Below, in pieces: positions 32,987 through 42,539 of a stretch of 64,000 bases of DNA; the first letter of the stretch is position 1; each line of letters begins with the position of its first letter. The position numbers were made by a program, and so were the translations under genes. This stretch comes from JAEVLT01 sp044598425 (GTDB taxonomy: Bacteria; Bacillota; Bacilli; Bacillales; Cytobacillaceae): the NCBI GenBank assembly GCA_044598425.1, contig CP172536.1:2170001-2234000 (forward strand), written 5' to 3'. The notes beneath the pieces are model-generated. The model worked only from the letters and a program-made list of their open reading frames with translations. It was not told the DNA's origin and ran no database searches.

Positions 32987-33562
32987 CTACGCTTTCGCCA
33001 GAATGGCCCGTATTGCTTCCTGCCAGTCCCGCGCGCTAGGATTCTCACCCATATATAAGCGTAAAAACTGCTGTAGTGCTTTTTCATTTGGTGCGATTCG
33101 TTCCTTTTGTACCAGGAATTCTACCCATTCCGTAGGCTTAAGCCTGGCCGCTGTTTCATAAAAAAGATGGTCCCTTAAATACTGCCATGTACGAAGCCCT
33201 TCTACCGGGTCCCTATACCCATCATTAATAAAAGTCTGTACGAAGTAGACGTACTGTACGGTATAAATAAAAAGGTCGTCTACCGAATTTCGAATACCTT
33301 CGCCCTTTACCTGTAATTCGCCCCTGCTAAGCCAGGTACGAAGACGGTCTAGCTTTTTATCGACTTCCCAGGCCCATATAGCCCGCCCGTCTGTTTCTAG
33401 CATTCCGCGCATAAAGCGACTGTCGTAGTCCTTATCCTTTTTTAAGAAAAGCGCGGAAGCTTCGCTTAAGAAAGTAACCCAGCTACCCGGTGGTTTTTCA
33501 GCCTGCAGTCCTGGCCGTTCGAAGCTTGTACCTACGAAAATATTTTCATTAATGTTTCCCAT
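32987..33562 (-). CDS. Nmad1/DUF1599-like protein
   Basis: A 191-residue protein. The segment FLKKDKDYDSRFMRGMLETD followed by KKLDRLRTWLSRGEL and DDLFIYTVQYV matches the DUF1599 (nucleotide-modification-associated domain 1) pattern, a MazG-like helical fold often linked to phage nucleotide metabolism. Whether it acts on nucleotides here is inferred. The phage also carries a MazG-like and a ThyX-like gene. Confidence 0.75.
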   Translation of the reverse strand: MGNINENIFVGTSFERPGLQAEKPPGSWVTFLSEASALFLKKDKDYDSRFMRGMLETDGRAIWAWEVDKKLDRLRTWLSRGELQVKGEGIRNSVDDLFIYTVQYVYFVQTFINDGYRDPVEGLRTWQYLRDHLFYETAARLKPTEWVEFLVQKERIAPNEKALQQFLRLYMGENPSARDWQEAIRAILAKA

Positions 33563-33687
33563 ACTGTAATAACCCCCTTAAATAGTAGATAAAGTAAGAC
33601 CAATCCTAAAAAGGATAGTAGTAAAGCAATTCGTAAGCCTGCGATAAAGTCACCATCTTCGTCATTTTTTCGCGGGCTTTTTGGCAT
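33532..33687 (-). CDS. 51-residue membrane protein
   Basis: MPKSPRKNDEDGDFIAGLRI followed by a long hydrophobic helix (ALLLSFLGLVLLYLLF). AAGGGGG ribosome binding site nine bases before the ATG. It overlaps the 3' end of the upstream gene and the first 31 bases of the Nmad1-like gene, which is unusual, but the frame has good codon use and fills the apparent gap. Confidence 0.55.
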   Translation of the reverse strand: MPKSPRKNDEDGDFIAGLRIALLLSFLGLVLLYLLFKGVITVWETLMKIFS

Positions 33688-34105
33688 TCGGTAGCGCCCC
33701 CTTATAGCGGTTCATTTCTTTAAGGTCGAAAGGTAGCGGGTCTAAACTCATTCCCTGGAAGTAGTGAAGTTCCAGGGCTTTAATTTCCATTCGTATACGA
33801 TCTAGCCGTACTTCCCCCAGGCCTAGTATTTTCATAGCTGCATATAAGGCGAAGGCTGTACCATGTTCGTAGCTGGCCTGGTTCATTTGCTCTACTTCGT
33901 CCTTCGTAAAGGTCTGGCGCTGTGTAAACTTCTTCGCGCTTCGTTCCCTGTCCCTACGCTGCTGGCGTGTAAGCTTTTGCTGCTTCGGTACTTCGGGCAG
34001 CTGGTCCAGGCCAGCGGTAGGAATAAGCCCGGAAGCCATAGCTTCCTTAAGCTTTTCCGCTACTTTCGGGTCTACCTTTCCCAGAATTTCCTGTACTTTG
34101 TCCAT
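33662..34105 (-). CDS. Hypothetical protein, 147 residues
   Basis: Helical, basic-middle protein (KQQKLTRQQRRDRERSAKKF). No family recognised. Ends AKKPAKK. Sits between two MazG/Nmad-type genes. Confidence 0.75.
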   Translation of the reverse strand: MDKVQEILGKVDPKVAEKLKEAMASGLIPTAGLDQLPEVPKQQKLTRQQRRDRERSAKKFTQRQTFTKDEVEQMNQASYEHGTAFALYAAMKILGLGEVRLDRIRMEIKALELHYFQGMSLDPLPFDLKEMNRYKGALPNAKKPAKK

Positions 34106-34109
34106 GATC

Positions 34110-34340
34110 TTACCCCCAGTTTTTAAACATAGAATTAAAAAGGCTTTCGCTATACGGGACCAACTTCCCGCCGTTTGCTTCCTGTTTTTCCTGCTGCTTA
34201 AGGACTTCGCCGTAGTCCTTTCGGTATCGGTTTACGGTCCATAGAATAGTAGCTATATAGGGGCCTTCCTTCCAGGCAGCTATTACGCCTACCCGGCGGC
34301 CCGGTTCCTGTCTTGCGATTGGAATACGTTTAGTAGCCAT
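34110..34340 (-). CDS. Hypothetical protein, 76 residues
   Basis: The true start is the ATG at 34,340 (MATKRIPIARQEPGRRVGVI), which overlaps the TAA of the upstream gene and has an AAAGGGGG ribosome binding site. The frame stays open for 59 more codons upstream only by chance, over the MazG-like gene. Function unknown. Confidence 0.75.
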   Translation of the reverse strand: MATKRIPIARQEPGRRVGVIAAWKEGPYIATILWTVNRYRKDYGEVLKQQEKQEANGGKLVPYSESLFNSMFKNWG

Positions 34341-34684
34341 TAGATAAGCCCCCTTTCTTCTCTTACCTGTTCCGCGATTGCCTGCGCTACAGCTGCCAGT
34401 TGTATAAGTTCTTCGTACAGGTCCTGGGCGTCGGTAGGCTTCGTAGTTGTAAGCCCCAGAAGGGGCTGCATAGCCTGGCCTACTTCCCCGAATTCTTCCG
34501 TAAGGATTGCCAGCCATTTACCGAAGTTATGGCGCTGGAAGCCCCATTTTTTATTCTGTTCCTGGCGTTCTACTAAAATATCGTTATTTACTACCAGCTG
34601 TAGGCGAATATATTTATATATGGCTTCTGGTACCTGGCCTTCTGCTGCTTCTAGTTCTTCGCGTATACTTTTAGCTGCTTCCAT
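34340..34684 (-). CDS. MazG-like nucleotide pyrophosphohydrolase
   Basis: A 114-residue protein with the MazG/DUF550 core: WLAILTEEFGEVGQAM (ExxE) followed by LYEELIQLAAVAQAIAEQV (ExxxxD-like). Such enzymes hydrolyse non-standard or excess nucleoside triphosphates. Located just downstream of the DNA polymerase gene, it may tune the nucleotide pool. Confidence 0.8.
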   Translation of the reverse strand: MEAAKSIREELEAAEGQVPEAIYKYIRLQLVVNNDILVERQEQNKKWGFQRHNFGKWLAILTEEFGEVGQAMQPLLGLTTTKPTDAQDLYEELIQLAAVAQAIAEQVREERGLI

Positions 34685-34688
34685 TCCC

Positions 34689-37160
34689 TTATGCCCCCTG
34701 TTCTTCTAACCATGCTTCTAGGCTTTTTTTCTGTCCCCAGCTGTACGCTATAGACGGTTCCGCTTCTACAGGTACCGGGAAGCTATTAAGCGGCTTTCGT
34801 TCCATAATGGCCTTTACTGCGTTCGCTGCTTTTTTTACAGCTTCCGGGTTATCGTCCATTTCGAATATAATTTCGTCGTGTATCTGGGCTATCATGTCAT
34901 TATGTCCATGTACCAGGGTAAGCTGCTTTAAAGCTACTTCCTGGGCTACGCCTTCCTGCAGCAGCCTATTAAATTCGGCTGTATCTTCCCCTATTTGGTC
35001 GTATACGGTATTCTGCGCCCGTTTCATAAAGTCGGCGGCGCTTCCCTGTATAGGCGTATTTGCTGCCTGGCGTCCAGCGGACCCCCTGCTATAACGATCT
35101 GGGCTATTAATTCCTGGCAGTAGGCGAATATATCCGTAGGCCGTTCCTACGTAGCCTTTTTCCCTGGCTTCTAGTTCTATTTCCCGCTGGAAAGCTGGGA
35201 CCCCTGGGTACGTTTCTTTTACGGCGTTTACCATTAGTAAACATTCGTCTAGGGTTTTTCGTACGCCGTAGTCTGTTAAGAAGGTCTTCTGTAAGGCGTG
35301 TTCTGTACCGCCGTAAGCTATTCCGAAGTTTGCGGGCTTCGCGTCCGTTCTTTCCTTTTTCGTTACCGTTTCTTCGGGGCGCTTTACCATAGTAGCGGCT
35401 GTCTTTCTGTGCATATCCCCGCCAGTATTGAAAATTTCTATCATGGTTTCATCTTTAGACCGCCAGGCCATAATACGAAGTTCGAAGCCCGAAAAGTCGA
35501 TAAGGAAAAGGACTTTACCAGGACTAGCTGTGTAAAAGTTCCGAATTCCGAAAACGTCATTATCTACCCGCGGTACGTTCTGGCCGTTCGGGTTAAACGA
35601 ATTCGCCCGGCTGGTTTCGGTCCAGACCCCGTACCCTGCATGTATTCGCCCGCTTACTTCGTTTAGGTACTTTTCGCGGCCCAGAATATGCGAAGAAAGC
35701 AGCGTACTATATTTCTGAATATCTTTAAGCAGCTGTATAAGCCGTAGGCCCTGGTCTTTGTAAGGGTGCGGCTGTCGCTGTGCGATCTTTATAGCCCCGC
35801 GCTGTTCTTTTGTTAGGTCCCCGTTAAAGCCTTCTTCGCCATAGCTGGCGTCCGGGTTCATGGTTTCCCAGCCTTCGGGAAGTTCTACCGCTAGGTATTT
35901 TTCTTCGTCTATGGCTACTAGCTTGTTTTCTAGCATAAAGGCCATATTTATAAGGGCTTCTTCGTCCAGGCTGGCCCCCGTCTTACCCCACTTCGCGGCG
36001 GGCAGGTTCATAAGGTCGAAAAGCAGGTGCTTTACGTCCCCGGTCTTCCCAGACTTTCCAGGGTTAATATCTACGTCGAAGGTATCCTTACCGATTTGCT
36101 TAATTTCTGCAGCTGCCAGCTGCTGCATATTTTCGGCTTCTTCTTTCTTTACGTCTGCTAGGTCTGTATCCCAGCGCATACCCCAGTATTCCATAAGGCC
36201 TATTACACGCTGGAAAGGCATTTCTATTTCGTGTAGCCATTTTTCATAGCCTGGGATCTGTTTAGCTATTTCGTTCCAGTAAAGGTAATGCTGTACCGCG
36301 TAGTCTGCGTCTTCTGCAGAATAAGAAAGGCCGTCCCCGGTATCTGCGGGTATTTCGTCGAAGAAAAGGACCCCGTACTTATCTAGTACCTTTTTAAAGT
36401 CCTGCTGTTCTACGCCGAAAATAGCTTTAGTCGTCGGCTTAAGTCCCCAGCCGCTGTACGGCTTCTTCGGTACTTTAATCTTCTGCGGGCTTACTACCTG
36501 CATACAGCGGACCCACATAAGCAGCGGGTCGGCTACTGGCATTAAGATATATTTTCCATGCTTTGCGGTATGCTTCGTTTCGAAGCCCAGGTTTACGGCG
36601 ATCTTTACTATTTTGTTATTTCGGAATATAAGGCGGTCTACGGTATCCATTACCAGCTGGCGCGCTTCGTCGCGATCTAGTCCAGGTTCGAAGTTTTTGC
36701 CTGCCTTATGGCTTATAGGAATTACCCGGCTTTCGTGTTCTGCTGCAGAAATAGAGAGCGTACTTATGTCTGCTTTCCAAGGGTCCAGGTTTACGTTTTT
36801 AAGCCAGTTGTCCAGCTGCTTACCTTCTAGCGGCTGTTCCGTTTCTGGGTCCAGCGGCGGCTGCCTGTGGTCTTTGTCGCCCGCCGTTTCATAGTCGAAG
36901 CCTGCTAGCCCGGTATCCTGGCAGCGTAAGCAGTATTCTTCTAGTTCTGCCAGGGTAAGAATAGGCTTATAGTCTTTGATCTGCTGCGGCTTCGCCTTCG
37001 GCCATACGACAAAAGCGAAAGGGTCAGCTGGATTATGCTTTGGTTTTTCAATTACAGCAGCCAGGGCGCCCTTTTGGGCTGCCGTAGGCTGTGGTACGTT
37101 TTTTACTGGCGCTTTTGCTAGGGTTTTAGGTCCTGGCCCGAATAAGCTACCTAGTTTCAT
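34689..37160 (-). CDS. DNA polymerase, family A (Pol I type)
   Basis: An 823-residue polymerase. The N-terminal third holds a 3'-5' exonuclease domain (LAGFDYETAG, Asp-x-Glu near residue 97). The polymerase domain has motif A FLIDFSGFELRIMAWRS (about 548-564), motif B with KPANFGIAYGG, and motif C QIHDEIIFEMDD (about 761-772). No 5'-3' exonuclease domain is seen, as in other phage Pol I enzymes. It replicates the phage with the AEP primase-helicase encoded two genes upstream. Confidence 0.95.
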   Translation of the reverse strand: MKLGSLFGPGPKTLAKAPVKNVPQPTAAQKGALAAVIEKPKHNPADPFAFVVWPKAKPQQIKDYKPILTLAELEEYCLRCQDTGLAGFDYETAGDKDHRQPPLDPETEQPLEGKQLDNWLKNVNLDPWKADISTLSISAAEHESRVIPISHKAGKNFEPGLDRDEARQLVMDTVDRLIFRNNKIVKIAVNLGFETKHTAKHGKYILMPVADPLLMWVRCMQVVSPQKIKVPKKPYSGWGLKPTTKAIFGVEQQDFKKVLDKYGVLFFDEIPADTGDGLSYSAEDADYAVQHYLYWNEIAKQIPGYEKWLHEIEMPFQRVIGLMEYWGMRWDTDLADVKKEEAENMQQLAAAEIKQIGKDTFDVDINPGKSGKTGDVKHLLFDLMNLPAAKWGKTGASLDEEALINMAFMLENKLVAIDEEKYLAVELPEGWETMNPDASYGEEGFNGDLTKEQRGAIKIAQRQPHPYKDQGLRLIQLLKDIQKYSTLLSSHILGREKYLNEVSGRIHAGYGVWTETSRANSFNPNGQNVPRVDNDVFGIRNFYTASPGKVLFLIDFSGFELRIMAWRSKDETMIEIFNTGGDMHRKTAATMVKRPEETVTKKERTDAKPANFGIAYGGTEHALQKTFLTDYGVRKTLDECLLMVNAVKETYPGVPAFQREIELEAREKGYVGTAYGYIRLLPGINSPDRYSRGSAGRQAANTPIQGSAADFMKRAQNTVYDQIGEDTAEFNRLLQEGVAQEVALKQLTLVHGHNDMIAQIHDEIIFEMDDNPEAVKKAANAVKAIMERKPLNSFPVPVEAEPSIAYSWGQKKSLEAWLEEQGA

Positions 37161-37205
37161 AAGTTCACCTTCTCTTTATTTTTAAAAGTTTGAAACACAC
37201 GAATA

Positions 37206-38597
37206 CTACAATTTTTCTAGACTGTTTCGTATAGCTGTGGCTACCGCTTTCGCTACGTTTACCGTTACGGCATTTCCGAATTGTTTGTACAGTTGGGTAT
37301 TACTTACGACAAATTTAAAACTGTCCGGAAAGCCTTGAAGTCTGGCGTACTCACGCGGTGTAAGCTTCCTTACCCTAAAAGTAGGCGGTACTATTTCTTC
37401 CACTACTACCTGTTCACATGATGTCATAAGGGTTTGTGCAACTTGTTTACCAACACGCCCCCTTCTCGTCTGGCTGTTCGGGTGGCTGATATTTATACTG
37501 TCGCCTACATCTGCTTCGGCATAACCTTTTTTAGTAGCTTCTTTTACATGTAACACTGGTTCTAGTATCTTCGCTTCGTGTCCGCCACCTTGTACAGCGG
37601 TAAGCGTAGGGCTAATACCCGTAGGGCTGTAAACCCGTCGAATTTGCTCTTTTCCTTTTGTGTCAAGAAGACCTATCATTTCTAACTTTGGTTCTTCTTG
37701 TATTTCTATTACTTGAGTTCTACGTGATTTCCCCACATCCCCAGGGGCTGTTCCTTTGTAATAGGTCGCGTCGCAGCAATAGGCCGCGTCGTCCTTATCG
37801 GTCCATACACTTTGTATTACCCCGTGCAAGTCCTGTGCGGTAAGTGTAAACATTTCTTCTTCTTCTTCTTTAGCGCGTCGCCCGTTTTGTCGTTTTTCTA
37901 CCCTGTCTGGCGTTAAGGTTGCATGTACTTTACCTAGCTTTTCTAGCTTCTTAAGTGCTTGCTCTATGATCTTTGCTGCTTTTTCATCTGACATATAATA
38001 CTTTTCGTCTACTTCTGTTTCTAAAATACTGGAAAGCGTTGGTACGTTATCCGTTGTTTGTTCTAGGAATTTGAATTCTAGGTTAATGTCGTTACGAAGC
38101 CCTGCTACGAAGTACCTTTCTCGATTTTGTGGGACTCCCCAGTATTTCGAATTGTATAGTGTTTCGTTCATTTCATAACCTTGTTTTTCGTATTCCTCTT
38201 TTACGACTGGTAGTACCTTTCTTAAAGCTTTCACGTTTTCCGCTACGATTATCGAAGGTAGGTTTTCTGGTTTCTGGTTTCTGGTTTCTTCTAGTAATCT
38301 CATAATCTCGAAGAATAGCCCGCTTCGCGTCTGTCCCTTAATCATTCCCGCCTGCTTTCCAGCTACGCTTAAGTCTTGGCAAGGGAAGCCGAAGGCCCAT
38401 ACATCCGCTTTCGGGACGTCCTCCCAGGTCATTTTTGATATATCTGCCTGTAGCACGTGGTCGCCTACGTTTTCTTTATAACTTTCTACGGCGTATTTAT
38501 CAAAGTCCCATGCCCCTACAATTGTGAAACCTGCCTGCTGGAAGCCTATCCCCATACCGCCAGCGCCGCAGAAAAAGTCGTTTAATGTTAAATTCAT
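37206..38597 (-). CDS. DNA (cytosine-5) methyltransferase
   Basis: A 463-residue enzyme with motif I FFCGAGGMGIGF, motif IV GFPCQDLS (catalytic Cys73), motif VI AENV (119-122), motif VIII PQNRERYFVAG, a long target-recognition region (about 235-385), and motifs IX-X TPREYARLQGFP and QFGNAVTVNVAKAV. No restriction partner lies beside it, so it is an orphan, probably protecting phage DNA. CTC/GAG is several times more frequent here than in neighbouring genes (six in 37,741-38,340 by hand), which suggests later acquisition. Confidence 0.95.
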   Translation of the reverse strand: MNLTLNDFFCGAGGMGIGFQQAGFTIVGAWDFDKYAVESYKENVGDHVLQADISKMTWEDVPKADVWAFGFPCQDLSVAGKQAGMIKGQTRSGLFFEIMRLLEETRNQKPENLPSIIVAENVKALRKVLPVVKEEYEKQGYEMNETLYNSKYWGVPQNRERYFVAGLRNDINLEFKFLEQTTDNVPTLSSILETEVDEKYYMSDEKAAKIIEQALKKLEKLGKVHATLTPDRVEKRQNGRRAKEEEEEMFTLTAQDLHGVIQSVWTDKDDAAYCCDATYYKGTAPGDVGKSRRTQVIEIQEEPKLEMIGLLDTKGKEQIRRVYSPTGISPTLTAVQGGGHEAKILEPVLHVKEATKKGYAEADVGDSINISHPNSQTRRGRVGKQVAQTLMTSCEQVVVEEIVPPTFRVRKLTPREYARLQGFPDSFKFVVSNTQLYKQFGNAVTVNVAKAVATAIRNSLEKL

Positions 38598-38643
38598 GTT
38601 TTATCCTCCCTATCAATCTTTTAATTTTAGAAACACATGAATA

Positions 38644-41600
38644 TCAGTAATCGTCGTCCATATTATCGAAAAGCCCCAGCTGCATACAGAAAGCTATATA
38701 GGCGTTAAAGCGTGGCGTCTTACGGTAGCCGCCGCTAGTCATTTGTACCATTCGCATTTTTGCCAGGGTATTTACAATAGCTTTACTTTCTTCTTTTTCA
38801 ATCGAAAGCATAGCTTCTACGTCCCCCAGGCGTAAGTATTTCTGCTGGGCGAATAGCTTAATAAATTCGTAAAATTTACCGTCCCCTTTTAAAGTGTCGA
38901 TCTTCCGAAGGTCCCCGGTAAGTTTGTTAAAGCGTTCTTCGGTCATTATTTCCTCTTTTATTGCCAGCTTCGCGTAGTAGTTAAGCGCGCAGCCTGGGGC
39001 GTTATACAGTTCCTTAAGGTAAGCCCCGATAAAATCTACATGGCCCGGCCATACCTGTATACGTTCGCCGCTTTCGTCTACGCTATGCGTTAAAGCTGCC
39101 AGCGCTACAGCCAGGCGGGCTATTTTGTTTCTTTGGTCCGAAGGACTTACTAGCGGTACGTCGTTCGCGTTCCCGTATAGCTTACTTAAGTCGGTAGCTA
39201 CTTCTAGGATTTTTTCTACGGTACCTTCCGTAAATAGTACGTCTTCGGACCCGCGGGACCAGGCGAAAAGTACGCTAGCCTTGAGGGCTTCGGAATTAAT
39301 CATAGAAGGATACGTAGGTAAAGCAGCGTTATATAGTTCGGCTGGTACGTCGGTAGCCCGCATAAATACCCCGAAGTCGAAGCGCCGTATATCTTCGTTA
39401 TTAAAAATATCCTTAAGACTTTCTACGCCCTGGGAATAGTCGGCAAGGCGTTTACCCCGCGGTACGTTCCCCGAAAGAATAGCCCGGACCCTGCAGGCTG
39501 TTTCTGCAGTTACGGCCCTTTTTACTTCTAGCTTTCCGTCTGATCTGGCTAGGGTCATTTCGCCGTATTCGTCTTTCTGTATTCCTGTATCTTCGTCAAT
39601 CCATATCATTTCTTTATCTGCCAGCGGCCAGGCGCCCCAGACAATATACCAGGCCCCGCCGTTTCCGCTTTGTTCCATTTTGTAGGTTAAGCCTGTACGG
39701 CTGGTACTTTCGGCGTTTACCCTGGTCCCCAGGCCTGCGTATTTCATAACCTTTTCTATAAGGGCGCTTTTCCCGGTTCCTGTATCCCCTACTACTTTCA
39801 TTTCTAGCCAGCCGCGTATAGGGTTAATATCCCAGGGTACCCGGAAGCGTAGGACTGAATGGTAAGTAAGAAGTACCCCTAGTAGGGTTTCGTCCCGTTC
39901 TACGATATGCGTTACGTTATAGGTAAGGTCGTTCATTATGGCCCCTAGCTTTTCTTCTATTCTTTGCGGGCTGTAGTCTGCAGGCTGGAATACTGCTAGC
40001 TGTTCCTTAACTTCGTCCGTTACCTGGAAGCTTTCTACTACGTCCTGTAGCGGTTTAGCATTTTTAAGCAGCAGGGTAGCTTCTGCCGTTTTTGGGTGCG
40101 GGTATACGTAGCCGTCGATTTCGTAGTATTTATTTTCGGTTACTGGTAAGCCCCCGATACCATAAATACGGCGTAATACGTAGCCGCTGTCCCCTGGGTT
40201 GTCCCCTTCGTCGTCCTGTTCTGCCATAGGAATTACTAGCATTTCGTCTACGTTAGTCTGTTCTACGACTTCCGTATTATATTTCGCGCAGTTAGGAATA
40301 CCGCTTAAGTTTTTAACGATTCCCTTTATATTGTCGCCGCCGTTTCCTGCCATTTGGATAAGTTCGCGATCTTGTACGCCCAGGTCTTTATATAGCGTAT
40401 GGCTGGGAATATCGTATAAAGGACACCAGGTTTTTTTACAGCCTTCGCGCCCCCAGCAGTAATACTCTATTTTCTTAGGTACGATATACGGCGTATGTTT
40501 CTTTCCGGCTACCATAACTTTTGTTTTTACCAGGCGGCCCGTAAGGTCGGCGTCCCCGGTCTGCGATAAGTGAAGGCTTACCGCTTCTTCGTCGCTGGCT
40601 ACGTTTTGCTTAATACAATGGCATAAGGTACCAGCGCAGGCTACCCTTTCGTAGTCGCTGCTGCCTGGGTGCTTATCTCCATGTAAACTACGAATAAACG
40701 CGCAGCCGAATTTATAGTTATTGTCTTTACTGTAAACGGCGTCTATTACTGATCTAGTATTAGCTATGCGCTGTTCTATTTGGTACTGGCTTCCAGCGCT
40801 TGTATTCCGCTGTACCCAGTCTGTAAGTATTTTCGTCGTTTCTTCCTGGCTGTGGCCAGCGTCTTTATAGTAACAGGCCAGCTGTACGGTAGCCTGGTTT
40901 CTGTCGCCTTCTTTTTTCCAGCCGCCGTTTAGTATGTCCGTAACACATACAGGCGGGACGCCTTTTTTAAAGTTAAATTCTTCTTTTTCATAGCGCGCGT
41001 TCGCCGTAGCTGCTGCCTGGTTATATTCGTCTAGCTTGTCCTGGTAAAAAGCTGCCGCGTTATGTCTGATTCCTACCGCTTCGTGCCGCTGCTTCGCTGT
41101 AAACGGTAGTTCTTTTCGTGGCATACGGGCCATTTCTTTAATTTCTTCTAGTGTTTTTTCCCGAAGTTCTTCTATGCTTAATTCGATCTTAAAAAGCCTG
41201 GTTTTCGCGTGTATGGAATTCGGTAAGCGTAGCATACGGTAAGCTGTGTATACTACCAGGTCCAGGGAAGTAAGTCCCAGCCTATGTACGGTATAGCCCG
41301 CGATATGCTTAAAAGCTTTATGAAGGTCTTTAGCTGGCTGTATTCCCAGCGCCCCAGCGCTTATAAGGATATGGAAGCCTTTAGACCCCGAAAAATATAC
41401 CCATATATCCGATTCCTGTATATCTAGTTCCTGCGTAAAAAAGTCGATTAATTTTACCGCGTCGGCCTGGCTTACTGCGGGGTTTTCGGCGTGATCTAGG
41501 TCAAAGTAAAGGGGGGCTATGAAAGCTTCCCCCTTTGTCTTTTCCCTTGCTGCAAAGCGCTGTACCGTACAAAAAGCGTTATAGTTTAGTGCTTCTTCCT

Positions 41601-41718
41601 GCTGGTACTTACCTATTTCCGATACTTCTAGGCGGGTCCAGGCGCTGCTTTTGCCGTTTTGGTCGCTGTGCCAGGCGTCTACGTATTTAAAGTCGTTTAT
41701 TTTCGGTTCTTTAGCCAT
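38644..41718 (-). CDS. AEP-type primase fused to an AAA+ helicase
   Basis: A 1,024-residue protein. Residues about 1-190 form an archaeo-eukaryotic primase domain (APLYFDLDHAE with Asp73/Asp75, FSGSKGFHI at 109-117). A Cys-rich region follows (CAFIRSLHG, CAGTLCHCIKQN, CWGREGCKKTWC). The C-terminal half holds an ATPase with VVGDTGTGKSAL (about 640-652) and MIWIDEDTG. It likely primes and unwinds at the origin. Upstream of the methyltransferase and polymerase genes; next to the ssDNA-binding-like gene. Confidence 0.88.
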   Translation of the reverse strand: MAKEPKINDFKYVDAWHSDQNGKSSAWTRLEVSEIGKYQQEEALNYNAFCTVQRFAAREKTKGEAFIAPLYFDLDHAENPAVSQADAVKLIDFFTQELDIQESDIWVYFSGSKGFHILISAGALGIQPAKDLHKAFKHIAGYTVHRLGLTSLDLVVYTAYRMLRLPNSIHAKTRLFKIELSIEELREKTLEEIKEMARMPRKELPFTAKQRHEAVGIRHNAAAFYQDKLDEYNQAAATANARYEKEEFNFKKGVPPVCVTDILNGGWKKEGDRNQATVQLACYYKDAGHSQEETTKILTDWVQRNTSAGSQYQIEQRIANTRSVIDAVYSKDNNYKFGCAFIRSLHGDKHPGSSDYERVACAGTLCHCIKQNVASDEEAVSLHLSQTGDADLTGRLVKTKVMVAGKKHTPYIVPKKIEYYCWGREGCKKTWCPLYDIPSHTLYKDLGVQDRELIQMAGNGGDNIKGIVKNLSGIPNCAKYNTEVVEQTNVDEMLVIPMAEQDDEGDNPGDSGYVLRRIYGIGGLPVTENKYYEIDGYVYPHPKTAEATLLLKNAKPLQDVVESFQVTDEVKEQLAVFQPADYSPQRIEEKLGAIMNDLTYNVTHIVERDETLLGVLLTYHSVLRFRVPWDINPIRGWLEMKVVGDTGTGKSALIEKVMKYAGLGTRVNAESTSRTGLTYKMEQSGNGGAWYIVWGAWPLADKEMIWIDEDTGIQKDEYGEMTLARSDGKLEVKRAVTAETACRVRAILSGNVPRGKRLADYSQGVESLKDIFNNEDIRRFDFGVFMRATDVPAELYNAALPTYPSMINSEALKASVLFAWSRGSEDVLFTEGTVEKILEVATDLSKLYGNANDVPLVSPSDQRNKIARLAVALAALTHSVDESGERIQVWPGHVDFIGAYLKELYNAPGCALNYYAKLAIKEEIMTEERFNKLTGDLRKIDTLKGDGKFYEFIKLFAQQKYLRLGDVEAMLSIEKEESKAIVNTLAKMRMVQMTSGGYRKTPRFNAYIAFCMQLGLFDNMDDDY

Positions 41719-41747
41719 TCTATAGACGCCCCCTTTAAAACTTTGCT

Positions 41748-42476
41748 TTATTCTGTAATTCCGTAGTCGCTAGGATTGAATAGCCCTACGGGTTCGAATT
41801 TTGTACCTAAGTAGCTTTGGTTATCATTTGTTTTTCTTTCTTCCGAAGTAAAGCGGGTTACGATACGGTTTACAGCTGTTTTACGTGGAATTCCCAGCGT
41901 TTTAAATTTGCCGTCGAATACTGCTTTTGCATATTTGCCCCAGCCGATTGTATCCCCTTTAGGAAGGTCAAAAATGTAAATTAAAGGCGTTTCGTCTGGG
42001 CTTAAAGTTTTTACTGGTACCAGGTAAGCCAGGTAACGTAAGTCAATATCTTCGTTATTGTAGCGGCTAGCAGCTTCTGGGTTTTCTGCTAGGAAGCTGC
42101 CTAGTGCTTCTTCTGCTTCTTCGCGGGTTTTTTCCGCTGTAATGATCTGGCCCTTTTCTGGGCTGCCATCTGCGCCCCATAACATATATCTTTGTTCGCC
42201 CTGGGCTACTACTACGTCTACGCTGTCGCCGTAGCTTACTGTTTCGTCGCTGCTTTCTACGTAGTTACCTTTCTTATTAAGCTTTAGCCATTCCCCTACC
42301 CTTACGTAGTCCAAGTCCATACCAGCGTTTACTTCCAAAAATTCGCGCTTGCTTTCTTCCATAAGCAGCGCTACGTAATTAGCGCCTACTGTAGTCGTAG
42401 CTACCTGGTTATTTTGTACTGCTGGTGCTGCTGCTTCGTTATTTTCTACTGTTTGGTTTTGGTTTTCTGTTGTCAT
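41748..42476 (-). CDS. Putative ssDNA-binding protein
   Basis: A 242-residue protein: a low-complexity N-terminal tail (about 1-30, Asn/Gln/Ala-rich), then a beta-rich domain (LDYVRVGEWLKLNKKGNYVE, YMLWGADGSPEK) and an acidic-free C-terminus. Its place directly upstream of the primase-helicase and its composition suggest a single-strand-binding or replication accessory protein; no OB-fold motif can be proved by eye. Confidence 0.6.
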   Translation of the reverse strand: MTTENQNQTVENNEAAAPAVQNNQVATTTVGANYVALLMEESKREFLEVNAGMDLDYVRVGEWLKLNKKGNYVESSDETVSYGDSVDVVVAQGEQRYMLWGADGSPEKGQIITAEKTREEAEEALGSFLAENPEAASRYNNEDIDLRYLAYLVPVKTLSPDETPLIYIFDLPKGDTIGWGKYAKAVFDGKFKTLGIPRKTAVNRIVTRFTSEERKTNDNQSYLGTKFEPVGLFNPSDYGITE

Positions 42477-42539
42477 GTACTTTTCCTCTTTTCATTTTTT
42501 ATAGTTTTTAACACATGGACTTACAAAAAAGCTAGTTTG

